Assembly: GCF_014839805.1 (NCBI RefSeq)
Contig: NC_051135.1
Span: 11,225,291-11,289,290, forward strand
Direction: 5' to 3'
DNA length: 64,000 nucleotides
Source: Manduca sexta
Lineage: Eukaryota; Arthropoda; Insecta; Lepidoptera; Sphingidae
The position numbers were made by a program, and so were the translations under genes. The notes below the pieces were generated by a model. It was not told where the DNA came from. It saw nothing but the letters and a program-made list of their open reading frames with translations, and did not search any database. Positions 1 to 12,989 of the stretch are shown piece after piece (positions within the stretch are counted from its first letter, which is position 1; every line of letters starts with the position of its first letter).

Positions 1-99
1 GCCCGACATCAGCCTCCTGGCCAACCTGCACACACTCGACGTCTCCAACAACAAGTTGCGCTCGCTGCCCGCCGAGCTCGGTGACCTTATACAACTCAG
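1..99 (+). CDS. twin: CCR4/twin deadenylase, partial LRR exon (5' truncated by window)
   Basis: This exon encodes part of the leucine-rich-repeat region of the CCR4 catalytic subunit of the CCR4-NOT mRNA deadenylase. In this family the LRRs tether the nuclease to the CAF1/POP2 subunit in the cytoplasm. Reading from base 2 gives an open frame with a textbook repeat, LHTLDVSNNKLRSLPAELG. The exon ends at CTCAG, followed by GCAAGT at 100-105. Joining to the exon at 8671 restores an arginine codon (AG + A) and continues as LRELHLHNN, the order found in vertebrate CNOT6/CNOT6L. The exon is GC-rich against an AT-rich surround, as expected for constrained coding sequence. The start codon and earlier repeats lie left of the window. 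Identification rests on the joined frame, not on this short exon alone. Confidence 0.88.
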
Positions 100-1036
100 G
101 CAAGTCTGCAACCTTTAAATTATTGGCTTTGGTCTTTACACTCTGGACAGACTGGTCGTGGTCGACGTGTAACGTTTCCTTGGTTAGAAGCAACGTGCCT
201 CGGCTATTGAAGTCAGATGGGATTCAATTTTTTGTGAAGTTAAAGATGCGTGATAAAAATGTATTAGTTTTTTCGCAATAGATATATGTCATTTCTTGTT
301 TCCAAAATTTTTATCTAGTAGTTAATAAATGACATGTGTTTAATTCGTGGATTTATCGTATGATATTTAGGTTAGAGGATTTATTCACTCACAAAAGACA
401 ATATCTATTTGCAATAAGTGTTAGTAAATTTAAATTAATAACTATTTAAAAAAAAATATTTGGGTGTGTATTTATAATTCTAGGGCATGTTAATCTCTTG
501 ACTGTAATGGTTGTGTGGCTTTAAATTAAAATACCTTCACGTATCAGGTCTAAGATTATTGGCCGAACCCTGTAAACCATCTTACCTGCTACCTTCGATT
601 TCACAGCCATAGACCAATCGGAATAAAGTGGACATAGATACGCAAAATAGATTCAGCCCACAAAATGACACTTTTGAAATAATGAAGATAGAAGTTTTAG
701 TTTTGGTCATTGATATTCTATTTTATATTTTGTAAATAAAAAGTTCAAATTAATATATTTTGACTAAGATGATTTTACTAATGGAAAATATAGACCCTAT
801 AGACTAGAACTAATTTGGCATACTCGGCTCATTTTTGACCATACTCTAGAGTAGAACCTTTTTGCGTATCTGCGTCCATGTTCGTGTGACATGCTTATAA
901 ATGAGATATTTTGATTGGTCTATTCTTATTATAAGCGCTTAGTTAGCAGTTGAGGTAGTTTATTGGAAACGGTCGTATATTCTTTCTGGACCTAACAACG
1001 CGGATGGTCTATTTAATATATAATTATACTAATCAT

Positions 1037-1300
1037 CTGCCTCGGTGGCGTAGTTGTATTACGCGACGACTGCAACACTGAGGTCTCGGGTTCGATGCTC
1101 GGGTTGGGTCAGGTGATATTGGGTTTTACTACTCGGTTTCAGCCTTTTTGTGCCCGATATGACCATTGGCTTGCTCCCTATCACATCATGGGACGGAATA
1201 CACATGATGAAAATTGGACGCACCAGTTGCGCATCTACCTACCCCTTCTGGGAGTGCTGATATTACTTTTAGTACCAAAGACAGCCTGGCGCGTCACAGG
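1037..1300 (+). repeat. tRNA-derived SINE, family 1
   Basis: The head (GCCTCGGTGGCGTAGTTG... then GGGTTCGATGCTCGGG at about 1088-1103) resembles the A and B boxes of a tRNA-type RNA polymerase III promoter. The body contains the phrase 'tgcccgatatgaccattgg', then 'cacatcatgggacggaatac' about 36 bp further on. An opposite-strand copy with the same order of modules lies at 17665-17886, and a headless fragment at 3146-3256. The right boundary is approximate; no clear target duplication was found. Confidence 0.75.
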
Positions 1301-3145
1301 ATAGCACTCTACTACAGGATTTGAGTTGCGTTGACATAAGGTGCGCGGGGAGCTTTACGTCCTCTGGTAGCCCTTGTAGCTAAGACTACTTCTATATTGC
1401 TTTAAATTCCCTGATACATAAATAGATGTTCTAATTAAATATTACGATAAACAAACCCGTTATCATAACTTAAGATTTAGGTATTACCACATGATGCTGA
1501 CATAACTCCATGCATAATGGCATACATTTACCAAATCACACATCTTAAGCATGGTTTAGATTTAGAAGCAGACTTGCAGAACTCCGCTTCCGTAAGCAAT
1601 ATTTATCATGTTGATCATCAAGTTAGCTGGCGTCTGCAAATTTTGAAGCTCTCAGGACTTGACAAGAATTTGTATAGAATTATTGCCGATGGTGTAACAT
1701 CTTAGTCTAAACTTATCATTACAATAAATTCGCCTGTTATCATAATTATGAAATTGAAAATATGGAGAACATTCTGCACATTTGCGTACGACTAACAAAC
1801 TCATGTTACGTTATAACACACTCGCAAACACCTATCAATTGAAAACTACCAATAACCTCGTTTCGTAATGTTGGCTCTTCGTTTGTCTTTTCTATACTTA
1901 TCGTCTTCGTTTGCAATTCTTTCGAAGTCACGTGGACACACTATGTGGACAGACAAGTCACGTCACCCAGCAGATAAATACACGCGGTATCTGTTGCTTC
2001 TAGCAATTGATGGTTTTAGTGCCATTTTTTATTTGAATTAGGTCATGTGGAAATTGCCTTACTATCTTGATTTATATTATCAGTGGTTTGCATTTTTATG
2101 TTAACACTGATTTTTTGTTTTAATTTTTTTATCGTTGAATGACGAGACAAGTGAGTCGCTCGTCTAAACAGCTTCACTGTTCCTATTGTGCCGTGTCTGT
2201 TAATTTGTGACATTGTTGGGATACAATATACATTATCTCTACTAATTTATAATCCTACTTTTTTGATCTTTCCTAATCTCCTTTCTTCTTTTTTTAGTTT
2301 CGGATTTGCATCCTCGATTCTATTTGCATTATTAATGTTTGTGGGCTTTGGCGCTCTTCCCATCACATGTTCCAAATGCAACGTTTTCCGATGTAATTTC
2401 CTTGACTGGTATATTTGAGATTATTAAAATTTGATAATGATAAAAAGTTAAAATAATCTTATCAAGTTTTACAATTTATTTATGCGTTAAACGTTAGCAT
2501 ACGAGGTCGCTGTGACCTTAACATATATTTTTTAAATTGTTTATATTCTTTGATTATTTATTATTAAACTAGGGGGTTCCTATTCCTATCGTTAAGGTGT
2601 CTTCTATTGTATATTACCTGTAACCAGCTTATCAGTTATCAGCATCACTATCTTTATATTAAATAATGAGAGGAAACCTGTTTCGCTACTATTAAGTTAA
2701 CATTATAAAATATATTTATTACATAGATAATGTAGAAAGTACTCATTGGAGCATTCATTGAGGTTAACTTGGTTATTGATGGAAGATTTATACTTTATCT
2801 CCCTTTTTTCTATTACTACTCTGATATGTTACAATACGAACTTATTAATTAGTGATATATTTATATTTACTGGTAACTGGTTTGTCGTGTATCGCTCATA
2901 TCCTTATTGTGGTCTGATTTAAGGTTAATATTTAGGTAAATAGTTTTATAAGAACTCAGTAACATGACATTGTCCAAAGGCTTTTTTCTGAATATTATTA
3001 AAAAACAAATAGATTGCTGCTCTCACTATTTGTCTGTATCTTATTGTTATAGTTTTAGATGATACTTCCGTTAATGAACTTCTTTAACTGGTCTACTCAA
3101 GTTGCTGATGCGTTTAGGCAATTATAAGATACTTTCAATCTGGAA

Positions 3146-3256
3146 TATGTCCGATGTAGCCACAGGCACTATCACATCACTGGACGGAATTCACATGGCG
3201 AAAAGTGAATGCACTGTTTGCGTCTGCCTAGGAGGATAAAGAGGCATGAGTGTTTG
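3146..3256 (+). repeat. SINE family 1 fragment (body only)
   Basis: The segment contains 'gtccgatgtagccacaggc', 'actatcacatcactggacgg' and 'cacatggcgaaaag'. These align with the body of the family 1 SINEs at 1037-1300 and 17665-17886, but the tRNA-like head is missing. It looks like an old 5'-truncated or decayed copy. Confidence 0.65.
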
Positions 3257-3911
3257 GAATACAAATAAACATACTTTTGTTAGACGCTGTAAACGACAAA
3301 GTCAGGTCGCCTCGCGTAGGTACATGAATGAAATAATTACAATAGTAATGCTTCGACCTCGTTTGATGATATCTTCAGCTTGACATCCATCCATCTCATT
3401 AGTGGCGACCGGGCGACCTCCGGCCGTTTGTGTGTGTAATTTTAAGTGGTGACGTACAGCGGCCGATTTTTTTAATCCTTCCACTGGAGAAACTACGTTT
3501 AGTGCTGCATCTAGCGTTATATGCGTCCGTTCGAACTTTTCTTCAAGATTGTTTCACAATGTCATATAAATAGGATAGGGTGAGATCACATTGACCATTT
3601 ATATACGTAATAAAAGTGTATGTATGCTAGTAACTACAATAGGAAATAAATAAATTAAAGTTCTGATCTGGTCATCTCTGCACTGTTCCCAGAGCATTTA
3701 CCTAGTTACGATGCCACGCCTGGCTGTTATTGTCTTCGTATGGCATTTGTGGTGTTAGACTTAGTATAACATTGTCATGTTTAGACTATCCGTGTCTCAA
3801 CAGACTACGTCGGTAACTGCGATCTTAGTTTCGATCAGTGAAGGAACTATGAATCTTTCAATTTGTGCTAAATTTTAATCGACTGTGTATCTATTCTTTT
3901 TTTGTTGCTTT

Positions 3912-4074
3912 GAATGACGAGACGAGCTTACCGTTAGTCTGATGGTAGGCGATACGACCGCCCATAAACAGTAGAAACACCATCCAACACCTTGAGTTAC
4001 AGAATATTGTTTGGTGTTTTACTGCGCTCGCCATCCTGAGACATGAGATGTTAAGTCTTATTATGTCCAGTAGT
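3912..4074 (+). repeat. Dispersed repeat common in Lepidoptera ('gacgagacgagctta' type)
   Basis: The stretch begins 'gaatgacgagacgagctta', continues through 'ctgatggtaggcgatacgac' and 'ccgcccataaacagtagaaa', and ends near 'gtccagtagtta'. From memory this matches a very abundant lepidopteran interspersed repeat (SINE- or LINE-tail-like). Short relics of the same opening words occur near 2138-2175 and 24165-24230. No coding capacity was seen. Family assignment was not checked against a repeat library. Confidence 0.65.
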
Positions 4075-7000
4075 TACTTTTTTTACTTCATCTGATATGT
4101 GATGCAATAAGCTAAAATATAATTCAAATTAAGATACATATCTTAATCAAAGTCACCAACAAAATACGTAGGCATAATAAAAAATAAAAAGATGTTTTAA
4201 AATATTACCTGATACGAATTACTTCCTAGTACTCCGTATCCATAATAACAATTTATCTGTCCTTATCTAAGTAAACAAATGTTGTTTGTACATAATCATA
4301 TCAACGATTACGAATATCTATAATGTTATGTATTTATGTTAAACAATATAACATTAGTCGGAAGGTATTTAGATTACGATGTGAATAAACAAGAATCGGT
4401 TGATTTCGTTCTACTAAGCAACCAAATAGCACGAAATGAGACAGGAGAGCAACTAATTGCAAATAAGTACGCACGTATTCCTAGCCTCATATGCGCCAGT
4501 ATTATATTTGAGTGTCGAGAAAGATCATAATCGCAAACCTGTAACCTAATAGCGAATCATACAAACATTTATATCGATAAACTAAAACATACGTTAAACA
4601 GAAGTAAATAACACTAGACTATTTCGAAGAAATCCATTGTAGGAATGATCTAGACAGTAGCAGCCTTACTTATAAAAGAATCGCAAAGCTATGCTTAGTT
4701 AAAACACAAATTTCCTCGATCAGCTGTAAGTCAAAACCCACCATCTTGCCTCTTAATAAGGTTTAAACTAGGAAACCGGTGGTGTTTTTGACAGCTATTT
4801 AAGCAATTCCTAACCCCTTAACGCTAAAACAAGTTTATAAGTAAGACTGTAGAAGTAGACGTAAACGAACTAACAGAAATTGACGACAAGACTTGTGAGC
4901 CGTAAATTTGCAATTAATTCAGGAAATGAGAAAATGACGCTAGTTTTGTATCTAAGACGGTTAGCACGCCACGTCGTGACGCGCCGACCGTCAATCTAAC
5001 CGTGTAACCTTTGCTGATACCCGAACGAGGTCACAACTACTTTATAGTCCAATTTCAGTGTTCGCGAGGCGACGTAGACAGACTTCTTATTGGCTACTTG
5101 AAACTTCTAGGCTTTGAAGTGAAAGATGGTGTTTATGATCGTGGGTTGGTGGAGGCAAGGCGCACGATGCCGTCCGATAATCTATACCAAATATATTCAT
5201 ACTAAAGTATGTACTTATGTCGAATTATTGGGATTACCCACATAGAATTTTTGGTTTAAATCAAATCTTTAGAGATTTTGCCCAAAACCCAAAATTGAGT
5301 ACGGTGATACGGCGTACGGCTATTTCGAGAGGTCAGATAAAAAAGATGCTAAGGTCAATGCGTCCATGAAAAAGAGACCTTACCTGAGAGTAGTAATGTA
5401 TACTTAGCTATTACTTTAAGCTATTTACGGCCTGTCACTATCATACATTCAGAAGACAAATATAAGATGTACTTAAAAGTAACGTGTTCATATTGCATTG
5501 TATTGCAATTTAGCTTTACATTAAATACAAATTATCTAAACTGAATTTATCATGGTCTTGATGTTACTTACATATTTTCTAAAACTGATCCATGTTTTAT
5601 ATTGTAATGGTTTTATACCTTTAGAATCGCCAATTTCTCTTGACTTATCTATTGATGCAAATATTTCTACTAATACGTCGGACCAATATTGTAGAGAAAC
5701 AAAAAATGAAAAAAGTTCTGAGCTAAGAAACACAAAAAAATACAGTGGAATTGAGAACCTCCTTTTTTGAAGTCGATGAAAAATAATATACTTAAGTCCA
5801 ATCGGACCTATATTTTTAGGGAAAAATAAATATTTTTGCTAGACTCGACAAGTTAAATTTTGTGAACAATATGTGTACAAAAACAAGTTGTCTTGTTTAG
5901 GCAACGTCATTGCAGTTTCGAGCGAACTGAGGTGACCTCATGCGAATATCTCAAGACTACTTTTGCACATAGACGGACTTGTACCCAGGCGTATAATAGA
6001 ATGGTGTTATGAATTTTATTTAGCGTTGTTTACAGTAATTGGTACGATATTCAGATCATAACCGCGATAACATTCGACACACATTGGTTGTTTGAAATTC
6101 GCAAAATACGAATTGTTAGCCGTGTTTACAAATATAATTCGATTCAGTTAGTTACCATAACTGGCTCGGGTTCATCAACCTTGATCGCGTGCCCACATAC
6201 CTCGTCTGCGTTGCCATTCAAATCGCTAATATTTATCGTATTTGCGAATCTTATGACTTGTTTGATATAAAGCGTTGATTTTTCAGTAATGTTATTCTTA
6301 GTCGATGACTATTTTTGAGTCATCATTGAGTTTTACAATAATTTCGTGGATTATGAAATGAAATAATAGTTTGTTATCAATCGCGGAAATGGGAAGCGTA
6401 ATACAGTTGTTAAAAAAGTAATATTTAGGTCGTTACGCTTGATTAATTAATCTCGAAACCCAGATGATAGAAGACGTTGATAAGATAGCACAGAAGGGCT
6501 CACATTATAATATTTCTTATAGTTGCTATTAACAGTGATAAAAGAAAAAATATTAAGTATAGAAAAGCTATATAGGACTTTAGGATTTTGTAAATAAATA
6601 TATTTTAAGGGTATGAGAGGAAATGAATAGGCGGTCGGTCAATGCAATCGTATTGACATTTACCGTAAATAACGGAAAAAAAACTAATTTAGCTTCTGTC
6701 ACTAAATAGTACATTTATGTAACATCAAAAGTAGGAAACAAATAGACAATTAATCAAGTGTATTATCAATTTTAAAATCCGATAATTTCCTAATTTCATA
6801 TCAAATTTATATCCTCATGCTCATAATGACAACACGTAAGTTTTATAATTATTTTAATAACTATAGACACATTTAGATTGTGAATAATTGCTTCACGAAA
6901 CAATGGTCTCTAGTTAATGTCATCGATGCCTTTTAGGAAAAGTTGAACGACTTTGCAAACTCCAAACATTGATGCTAATTTGTACACGGTTAGTTGTTTT

Positions 7001-7283
7001 TGGTAATTTTAATCGAACATTCATTTTAATAACTTTGTGTGTATAATTTTATTGTTATTGGACACGAGACAGATTTGGATTTTGCAATCGTTAATCTTTC
7101 TATGAATGTTTTCACGTTAGGAATGCGTTGTTGATGTTGGAAGATTTACATAAATGCGAGTTATTAATGATAACTTTTTGCAATCGTGTGCATTTTTTTG
7201 ATTTTGTCGGATTATAATTTGTCGACTGTGTAAGTGCTATATTTTTTAACGATTAATTTGATTATAACATAAACTATCTTTTG

Positions 7284-7470
7284 CTCGCGGCTTCGCCTTT
7301 GTGAAGTTTTCTAGGATAATTGTTCCGCTACAATAGAAAGTGGCCTATAACCTTCTCAGGGTCTTATACTATCTCCATACAAAATTTTATAAAAATCCGT
7401 TCAGTTGATTTTGAGAAAATCGATAACATACAGACAGAAAGGGGGATTTTGTTTTATAATATGTATAGAA
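7284..7470 (+). repeat. 3'-end of a non-LTR retrotransposon-type repeat
   Basis: The segment has the characteristic order 'gctcgcggcttcgcc', 'gtgaagttttct', 'agtggcctataaccttctc', 'gtcttatactatctccatac', 'aaatccgttcagttgattt' and 'acatacagacagaaag'. From memory this order is widespread in arthropod, especially lepidopteran, genomes as short 5'-truncated copies. It encodes no protein here; the 63-codon frame across it is incidental. Confidence 0.65.
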
Positions 7471-7769
7471 CTGTTGCGTTGACTACATTGGCCTGGGATA
7501 GGGCCATGTAAGGAGATATTTTTATAATTCGTGTGATAGTTAATGTTGATATACTGTGAATATTTTTTATTATATAAGTTAAATAAAAATCAAAATAACA
7601 ATTATATTTATCTTAATTATTCCAATATACTTGCTCGTAAAATAATGTGTAATAACAATATTGCTTTGTTATGATATCGCTCATAACAAACTTATAAAGG
7701 AAATATACTATACAAAGATTTAAATATCTTAATCAGTCTTAATTTCGTGCCTAATCAATTATTCGTAAA

Positions 7770-8030
7770 CGATAGCCTAGTTGGAAATAGAACGGTCTGC
7801 CAATAGGAATGTTTGCAGGTTTAAACCCGAGGCACACACTTTTGATTTTTTAGAGTTACGCATTTATTGTTTATCAATTATATTTCGCTTAATGGTTAAA
7901 AAAATATTGTGAATTCTCCATAAGAATTACGAGGGTATGTGAAGTTTGTCCGCACCAGGCCAGTGTGGCGGGCTAAGGCATAAAACCCTCTCTGTAGAGA
8001 GTGTCCGTGTTCGGCAATAGGCAGTATTGT
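7770..8030 (+). repeat. tRNA-derived SINE, family 2
   Basis: The copy starts 'cgatagcctagttgg', a tRNA-like A-box region, followed by 'gtctgccaataggaatgt' and 'gcaggtttaaacccgag', a B-box-like region. Its 3' half contains 'gagggtatgtgaag', 'ccaggccagtgtggcgggc' and 'taaggcataaaaccctctc'. The same module order is present at 17177-17452 and, inverted, at 41295-41633, so the family is defined internally by three copies. Boundaries are approximate. Confidence 0.8.
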
Positions 8031-8194
8031 AACAAAGCTAGTGTTTATATTATTATTTATTAAATTATACGTAATGTTGAAAAAAATATTATATATTTAA
8101 TTTTGCTTTTCTTGGTACCATAGTCGAAATAGTTGAATGAATAAGCTCTCTATTTCTTGCCGTCTTGCCTGACTGGTTTCTAGACATTAAGACG

Positions 8195-8350
8195 TATTAT
8201 ATTTCATAGCTTTTATGAAAAGTACTGGTATTGTCCGATGACCATGAAGGCTGAAAAGTCTTCGAAACATCGGGAGAAAATCAAAATATAAAAAATCGCG
8301 ATAGAATCCGAAAAGTAGTTTAATTTTAATAGTATTGCTGTTTTTGTTCA
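8195..8350 (+). repeat. Dispersed repeat with 'gatgaccatgaaggctg...cttcgaaac' signature
   Basis: The segment contains 'gtccgatgaccatgaaggc', then 'agtcttcgaaacatcggga' and 'aatcgcgatagaatccgaaa'. I recall this wording as part of repeated, possibly Penelope-like, elements in moth genomes, but could not verify it. Within it GAAG and CTTC can pair to form a small stem just before GAAAC. The canonical hammerhead core CTGATGA is absent (it reads CCGATGA). No protein-coding part is present. Confidence 0.45.
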
Positions 8351-8670
8351 GTCGCGATCTTGTACTATCAGACGAATGCTTCGGTCGCCTCATGGTAATT
8401 TTATAAAACAAAAAGGTTTCCGCAGATTTGGCTGGTTAAGTCTGGTAATAGGAGAGTGTACGGTTTTGCGGTTGCAGTTGGACAGTGGCTTTGTTTAACG
8501 ACCAATCGTAGTTGTGGCAGCTCAATTCGAACCCCCTCGTAAAAAAAACATGTTAGTAACGTTTTATTAAAAATGAAGTTGCTGAAATTAACATTTCAGT
8601 AAAAATAAGTAAGTTGTTTCATACGCAACTCAAATCAGTATAGTTTAACGTCAAAAAAATCTCATTGCAG

Positions 8671-8846
8671 AGAACTCCACTTGCACAACAACTACCTTCG
8701 CGCGTTACCTTACGAGCTCGGCCGTCTGTTCCACCTGCAGCTGCTGGGGTTGCACGGGAACCCCCTCAACAAGGAGATGCTGTCGTTGTACAACGACTCC
8801 AACGGCACCGCCAAGCTGCTCACGTACATGCTCGACAACTTGCAAG
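8671..8846 (+). CDS. twin: CCR4/twin deadenylase, LRR-end exon
   Basis: This exon carries the last leucine-rich repeat and the linker leading to the nuclease domain of the CCR4 deadenylase, which shortens mRNA poly(A) tails in the CCR4-NOT complex. It begins after TTGCAG, completing an arginine codon with the previous exon. It reads ELHLHNNYLRALPYELGRLF, then LLGLHGNPLNKEM and a linker ending LTYMLDNLQ. This corresponds closely to the CNOT6 order LRELHLNNN / LPxELGKLFQLQTLGLKGNPL / LLNxxLDNL. It ends in phase 1 at CAAG|GTAAGT, a canonical donor. The codons are GC-rich compared with the flanks. The downstream endonuclease-exonuclease-phosphatase exons are not visible in the window. A decayed gene copy is possible but nothing in these two exons is broken. 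Confidence 0.93.
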
Positions 8847-11800
8847 GTAAGTGGCTTGTTTGTTTGGAGGCGGTTATTTTTTTATTTGAAATTCGAATTT
8901 TGAATTTCGAACGTCATTGTATTTCTTTAACGGTCAAGACGCGGTTTTAATGAAATACCATTGTGGCTGCGATGTCTGTAGTTTTTAAGACGTTAAATTT
9001 TCTGTTTTAATCACGCTAAATATAATAGAACAATTATTTCATAAGTCTGTTGTTTTTAAAGAGTTTGCAAATCAGCGCCATCTATTGACACGAATATGTA
9101 CTAACCTCTACTAATAATGAAATGAGTACCGAAGACTTAATATAGATGTCGCCACGTGGCGCGTTTCACAATAATATTTAAATGAGCACCGCTCTCATTA
9201 CCTAATAAATTAAATTTAGTTCCTCTTGAGACATCACGACTTTTAAATGAGATAAATTTTAACTGGTCCAGTTAATTTTTATTCGGAAAGTAGTCGTGAA
9301 ATTGGATTTTACGTTTTCCTGCAATCGTGGTTTTTTAAATTATTGTTGCATTTTTTATTGTGACCACGTAAAGAGGTCAAAATTTTTAGAATAAAAATAT
9401 ATTTTTGATATCTGCGAATCTATTACCATATTTGCTATGTTATCCCTTAAGGATTTTTTTGTAAATCTGATAAGGAATATGATTATACGAAGAAACGTAT
9501 TTGGAATATCCAAATATTTAAAACCCCCATTTACTTTACACGGTTTTCGACATATCTTCAGATGAAAGACGTATTCAATACGTCAAAAACGGTTTGATAA
9601 ATTCTTTACCAATACGCTTTCAAAAGAAATCTATTTGTTAACCAAAACGACGTCCAAACAATAAAATTGTCAAAAACGTGATAATGACGCGACAATCACA
9701 ATCGTACATTTCACGCCTCCGTAAACAATAAATGAAAGTTTTTAATACGGAGTTTATTATTCGCTACTCGACGATTTCAGTGCAAACTGTCGCTATGGTG
9801 CTGTGAACACAGAGACGGTCAGGGGCCGGGCGGTAGATCGACAGTATTGATAAAAAAAATATCATTGCTTATTATAAACGCGATCAAATAGAATATGGGG
9901 AGTATTCTAATGATAAAATATTTTTTATTGTACAACTAATAACGAGGTATGGAAGTTCGTTTGATGGTAAACGCATCTGCGAACGCCTGAACTGCCTAGA
10001 ATTTGAATTACAAAACTGTATTAGACTGTCATAGTTATCTAAACATTAAATGTTATGTCCCAAGTGATTACCCTAATTACAATGTGCTTCATTCGATCAC
10101 ATACTTGCATTGCAGAAACAATGTGGTACCAGGGCGTACTTTCGTGCATGAAACTATGCTTGATTTCTCCATTTTCAATATTTAATAGAACGTCTAGCGT
10201 ATACAAATATTTATTCTTTCAAATTTTATCTCTTTCTAACAGACTTTCCTATTTTTAAATATACTTTCCTAGTCGTTCGTATTTGATCACGTGACTTATA
10301 TTATTATTTTTATTATTTAATAGAACCATAGCGTATACAACATATTTATATAATTTCAAATTGCAATAATCACTGTAATACGACAGACTTGTGACGCCTG
10401 ATTTTTAAATATACTATTGCTTGTGTTAAAAAGTATGTTAACACAACTTGAAGTATAGAAGAAAAAATTAAATTGATTACTTATTTGAACACCCAACAAA
10501 ACATACACCTTACATAGTTATTTGTTACAATTCAGTAAGTAATTGCTGCAGTGCTGTTTTAATTACAGGCTGTCACAGCATGAACATATTGTTACATAAC
10601 AATAAACAATTGGCTGCACCATAAATGCAGTATATTATGGCATGGTATTCTCATAATTTATTTTTTATAACCGCTAACGACCGTAGAAAAGGAATTTTTC
10701 TCGAAGGCCCCTGTTGTCCCACCGCCCTGACACTGATCTGCGGTATACGCCCAATTCTTAAATGAAATGTTTATTGTTACAATGCAGTTGGAAAGTGTGA
10801 GAAGATCGCGGCATTGTCTCGTTGTTGGCGAGGCCGTTGTGGGCGAAACTGTTGTGGGAGCGATTCGATACGCCGGATTTGTTGATTGGTGGTCTTTGAC
10901 AATGTTTGGTTGTCTTACAAAAGTTTATGCTGGCAGTAGCTCGGCGTTATGTTTGCGCATTTTGGCCAAAGCAATATCGACTTTGTACCATTGGCCGAAT
11001 AATGCAAATATTCGTTCAAATACGGCAAGATTAGGTTTTATTGTGTGACAATTGAAAGATGTTTGATGAAATGTAAAAAGATCCATTTTGATGTTATAAA
11101 TATTTCGTTTGCGGATCGCTGGCGTGTAAGATCCATTAATGAACATAGTTTGTCGTAAATTTTACTCTTAGTTCATGCTAAAAAAACGTACTACTTAACC
11201 TACGTAAAATTAAAGATGAAGAGACTTTATAGTACACGGAATGCAATTAGATTTTTTATTTATAGTCATAATTTTTATTTCCTTATTTACACATATAATA
11301 TCTTCGAGTAAAATTTCTAATACTTCTTAATGTTTGAGTCGAAGTCACACGCACTTAACTTACTTAGATGATAAATCACTCAATATACGAGCCCTTTATT
11401 GAAGATAACGCTTTATATCCATTAAGTAGCTGTCTATAAACAAATATAGGCTTCATTTATAAAATGGAGCGTCTGTCTGTCGGGCTGTCTTTCTGTCCGT
11501 CCGCAAACCACTTATATGTACGAAGGTTTATTGAACTATGAATGCGAAACGAGCACGGTTCAATAGTGATAGATATTGTGATGCATTTGAACTATGCGGT
11601 TATTTGTAAGTAAGAGAAATGCTTTGACTAAGTTTTGTGGAGGTTCACGATGACTAGGTAATTAGTTCCAAAAGTATTTGTTTTTTCATCTCTGATAAAT
11701 ACCTTAGCGTTAAATTACAACGGATTTTTTTTATTATTTTAAATAACCTAAGTTTTAGTATGGAATTTAGTAAACTTTTGTTAACTTATTTTTTAGATTT

Positions 11801-12985
11801 CAAGACGATAGGATTAAGTAATTTTAAACGCTCGCTGCGGTGGGTCATAATTGGCTTATCTTTAGTGTTCATTTCGTCCTATATTTGTTGGTTATTGATA
11901 GCTGTGAGCCACACAAATAAAATAAAATAAAAAATAACAAAGACGGTACCTGACTTACACCTGTGATTGTAATAATAAAGATAACATGTTTTACAGAGTA
12001 CATAAAAATAAGTCTAAATTCTCTCCTCTCAATGTTTTGTATATTTTTTTTTTAATAACTGGCTTTAGGAAGGAGTGTATAAAGTTTTTGCTAATGACCT
12101 GTAACATTGATCGTGAACCCGAGATACCCTTTCTATTATTTTAAAATAGTATGCCATTAAAGAACACAATTATATTATCTATCGAAGAAAGATTGTTACG
12201 GGTTCGAGTTGTACTCGGTCAAATGGCATTAAAATATCGCGGGCTGGAAGGACTTAGTTTGTCATCACGTTGTCCGTGTTCTAAGTTCTCTATAGAGATG
12301 TGGCATTACGTCACACATACCGCCAAGAGTTTGATGAAATCATAGATATTAGACATAGAGAATAGAATGAGCGTTCTTGGTAAATTATTAAGTTATTTTG
12401 GACATAGAAATGTCATCATGGACTTTCATAAGTATTATTGTATTATCTACGTGATGTATAAACCAAATTCATTTGTGTTTGCTCTATAAGGAGATAGGTA
12501 AAGCCATCGTCATAGTGGTAAAGAATTTCAATACAACTTACAAGAAGCAGTTTTTTCTATTGTCTTACGCCCGAAATTAATAATGTATCTGCTATCCAAG
12601 ACTGAAACCTATCTTAGATTGCCGACTATCTTTCGATTGCTCTCCTACCGGCATGCCAATATCTTAACTCGCCTATCCTTGCTTGCCTTCAACGATAGAT
12701 CGCTGTTATTTTCCAGATGCCTTTGACATTTCCATTTATGCAAAATTTTGTATTATCCAAACAAAATTCTTTAAATATTTTTGCAAACAAAATCTTGAGT
12801 AATAAAAAATATTGTATGCATTTACCCTACTATTTAATAAGAAATGTCAATTTAAGGTTGTATTTAAAAGTTGAAATTAATTTAGTAACGTGTTCATAAT
12901 AAGGTACACTGAATTTAACATTGTCATGAAACAGTAATAAATCTTTAACATTTATTTTTTATGAGTAATAAACTCGGTGCCATAA
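8847..12985. other. Non-coding AT-rich stretch following the twin exon
   Basis: The stretch starts with the strong donor GTAAGT and is presumably intronic. I found no CCR4 nuclease exon here. A small inverted repeat around 'gcgccatctatt' (about 9074) and 'atatagatgtcgcc' (about 9140) ends in the palindrome CGCCACGTGGCG at 9150-9161. Nothing else supportable is present; frames near 10.0, 10.8 and 12.2 kb look like chance ORFs. Confidence 0.6.
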
Positions 12986-12989
12986 TTAA

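Larger units (their letters stand above)
100..8670 (+). other. twin: twin intron (8.6 kb, GC-AG type)
   Basis: The intron starts with GCAAGT directly after CAG and ends with a short pyrimidine stretch and CATTGCAG before 8671. The donor matches the known minor GC-AG class, which normally shows a strong AG|GCAAGT match as here. No alternative GT donor nearby keeps the reading frame. Inside are AT-rich sequence and dispersed repeats listed separately (about 1.04, 3.15, 3.91, 7.28, 7.77 and 8.20 kb). The remaining stretches (105-1030, 1310-3140, 4080-7280, 8350-8660) contain no gene that I can support. Confidence 0.85.

Noticed and set aside
81..281. Frame overlapping the first twin exon and running into the intron
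   Set aside because: It is in a different frame from the LRR reading and crosses the splice donor.
1080..1110. Possible tRNA gene (GGGTTCGATGCTCGGG)
   Set aside because: B-box-like sequence belongs to a SINE with repeated copies; no acceptor and anticodon stems that fold as a tRNA could be made out.
8225..8270. Active hammerhead ribozyme
   Set aside because: The conserved CTGATGA core is CCGATGA and stem II does not close next to the core; kept only as a reminiscent pattern.
8665..8850. Arg/Gln/Ala-rich frame overlapping the second twin exon
   Set aside because: It is a shadow of the GC-rich LRR exon in another frame.
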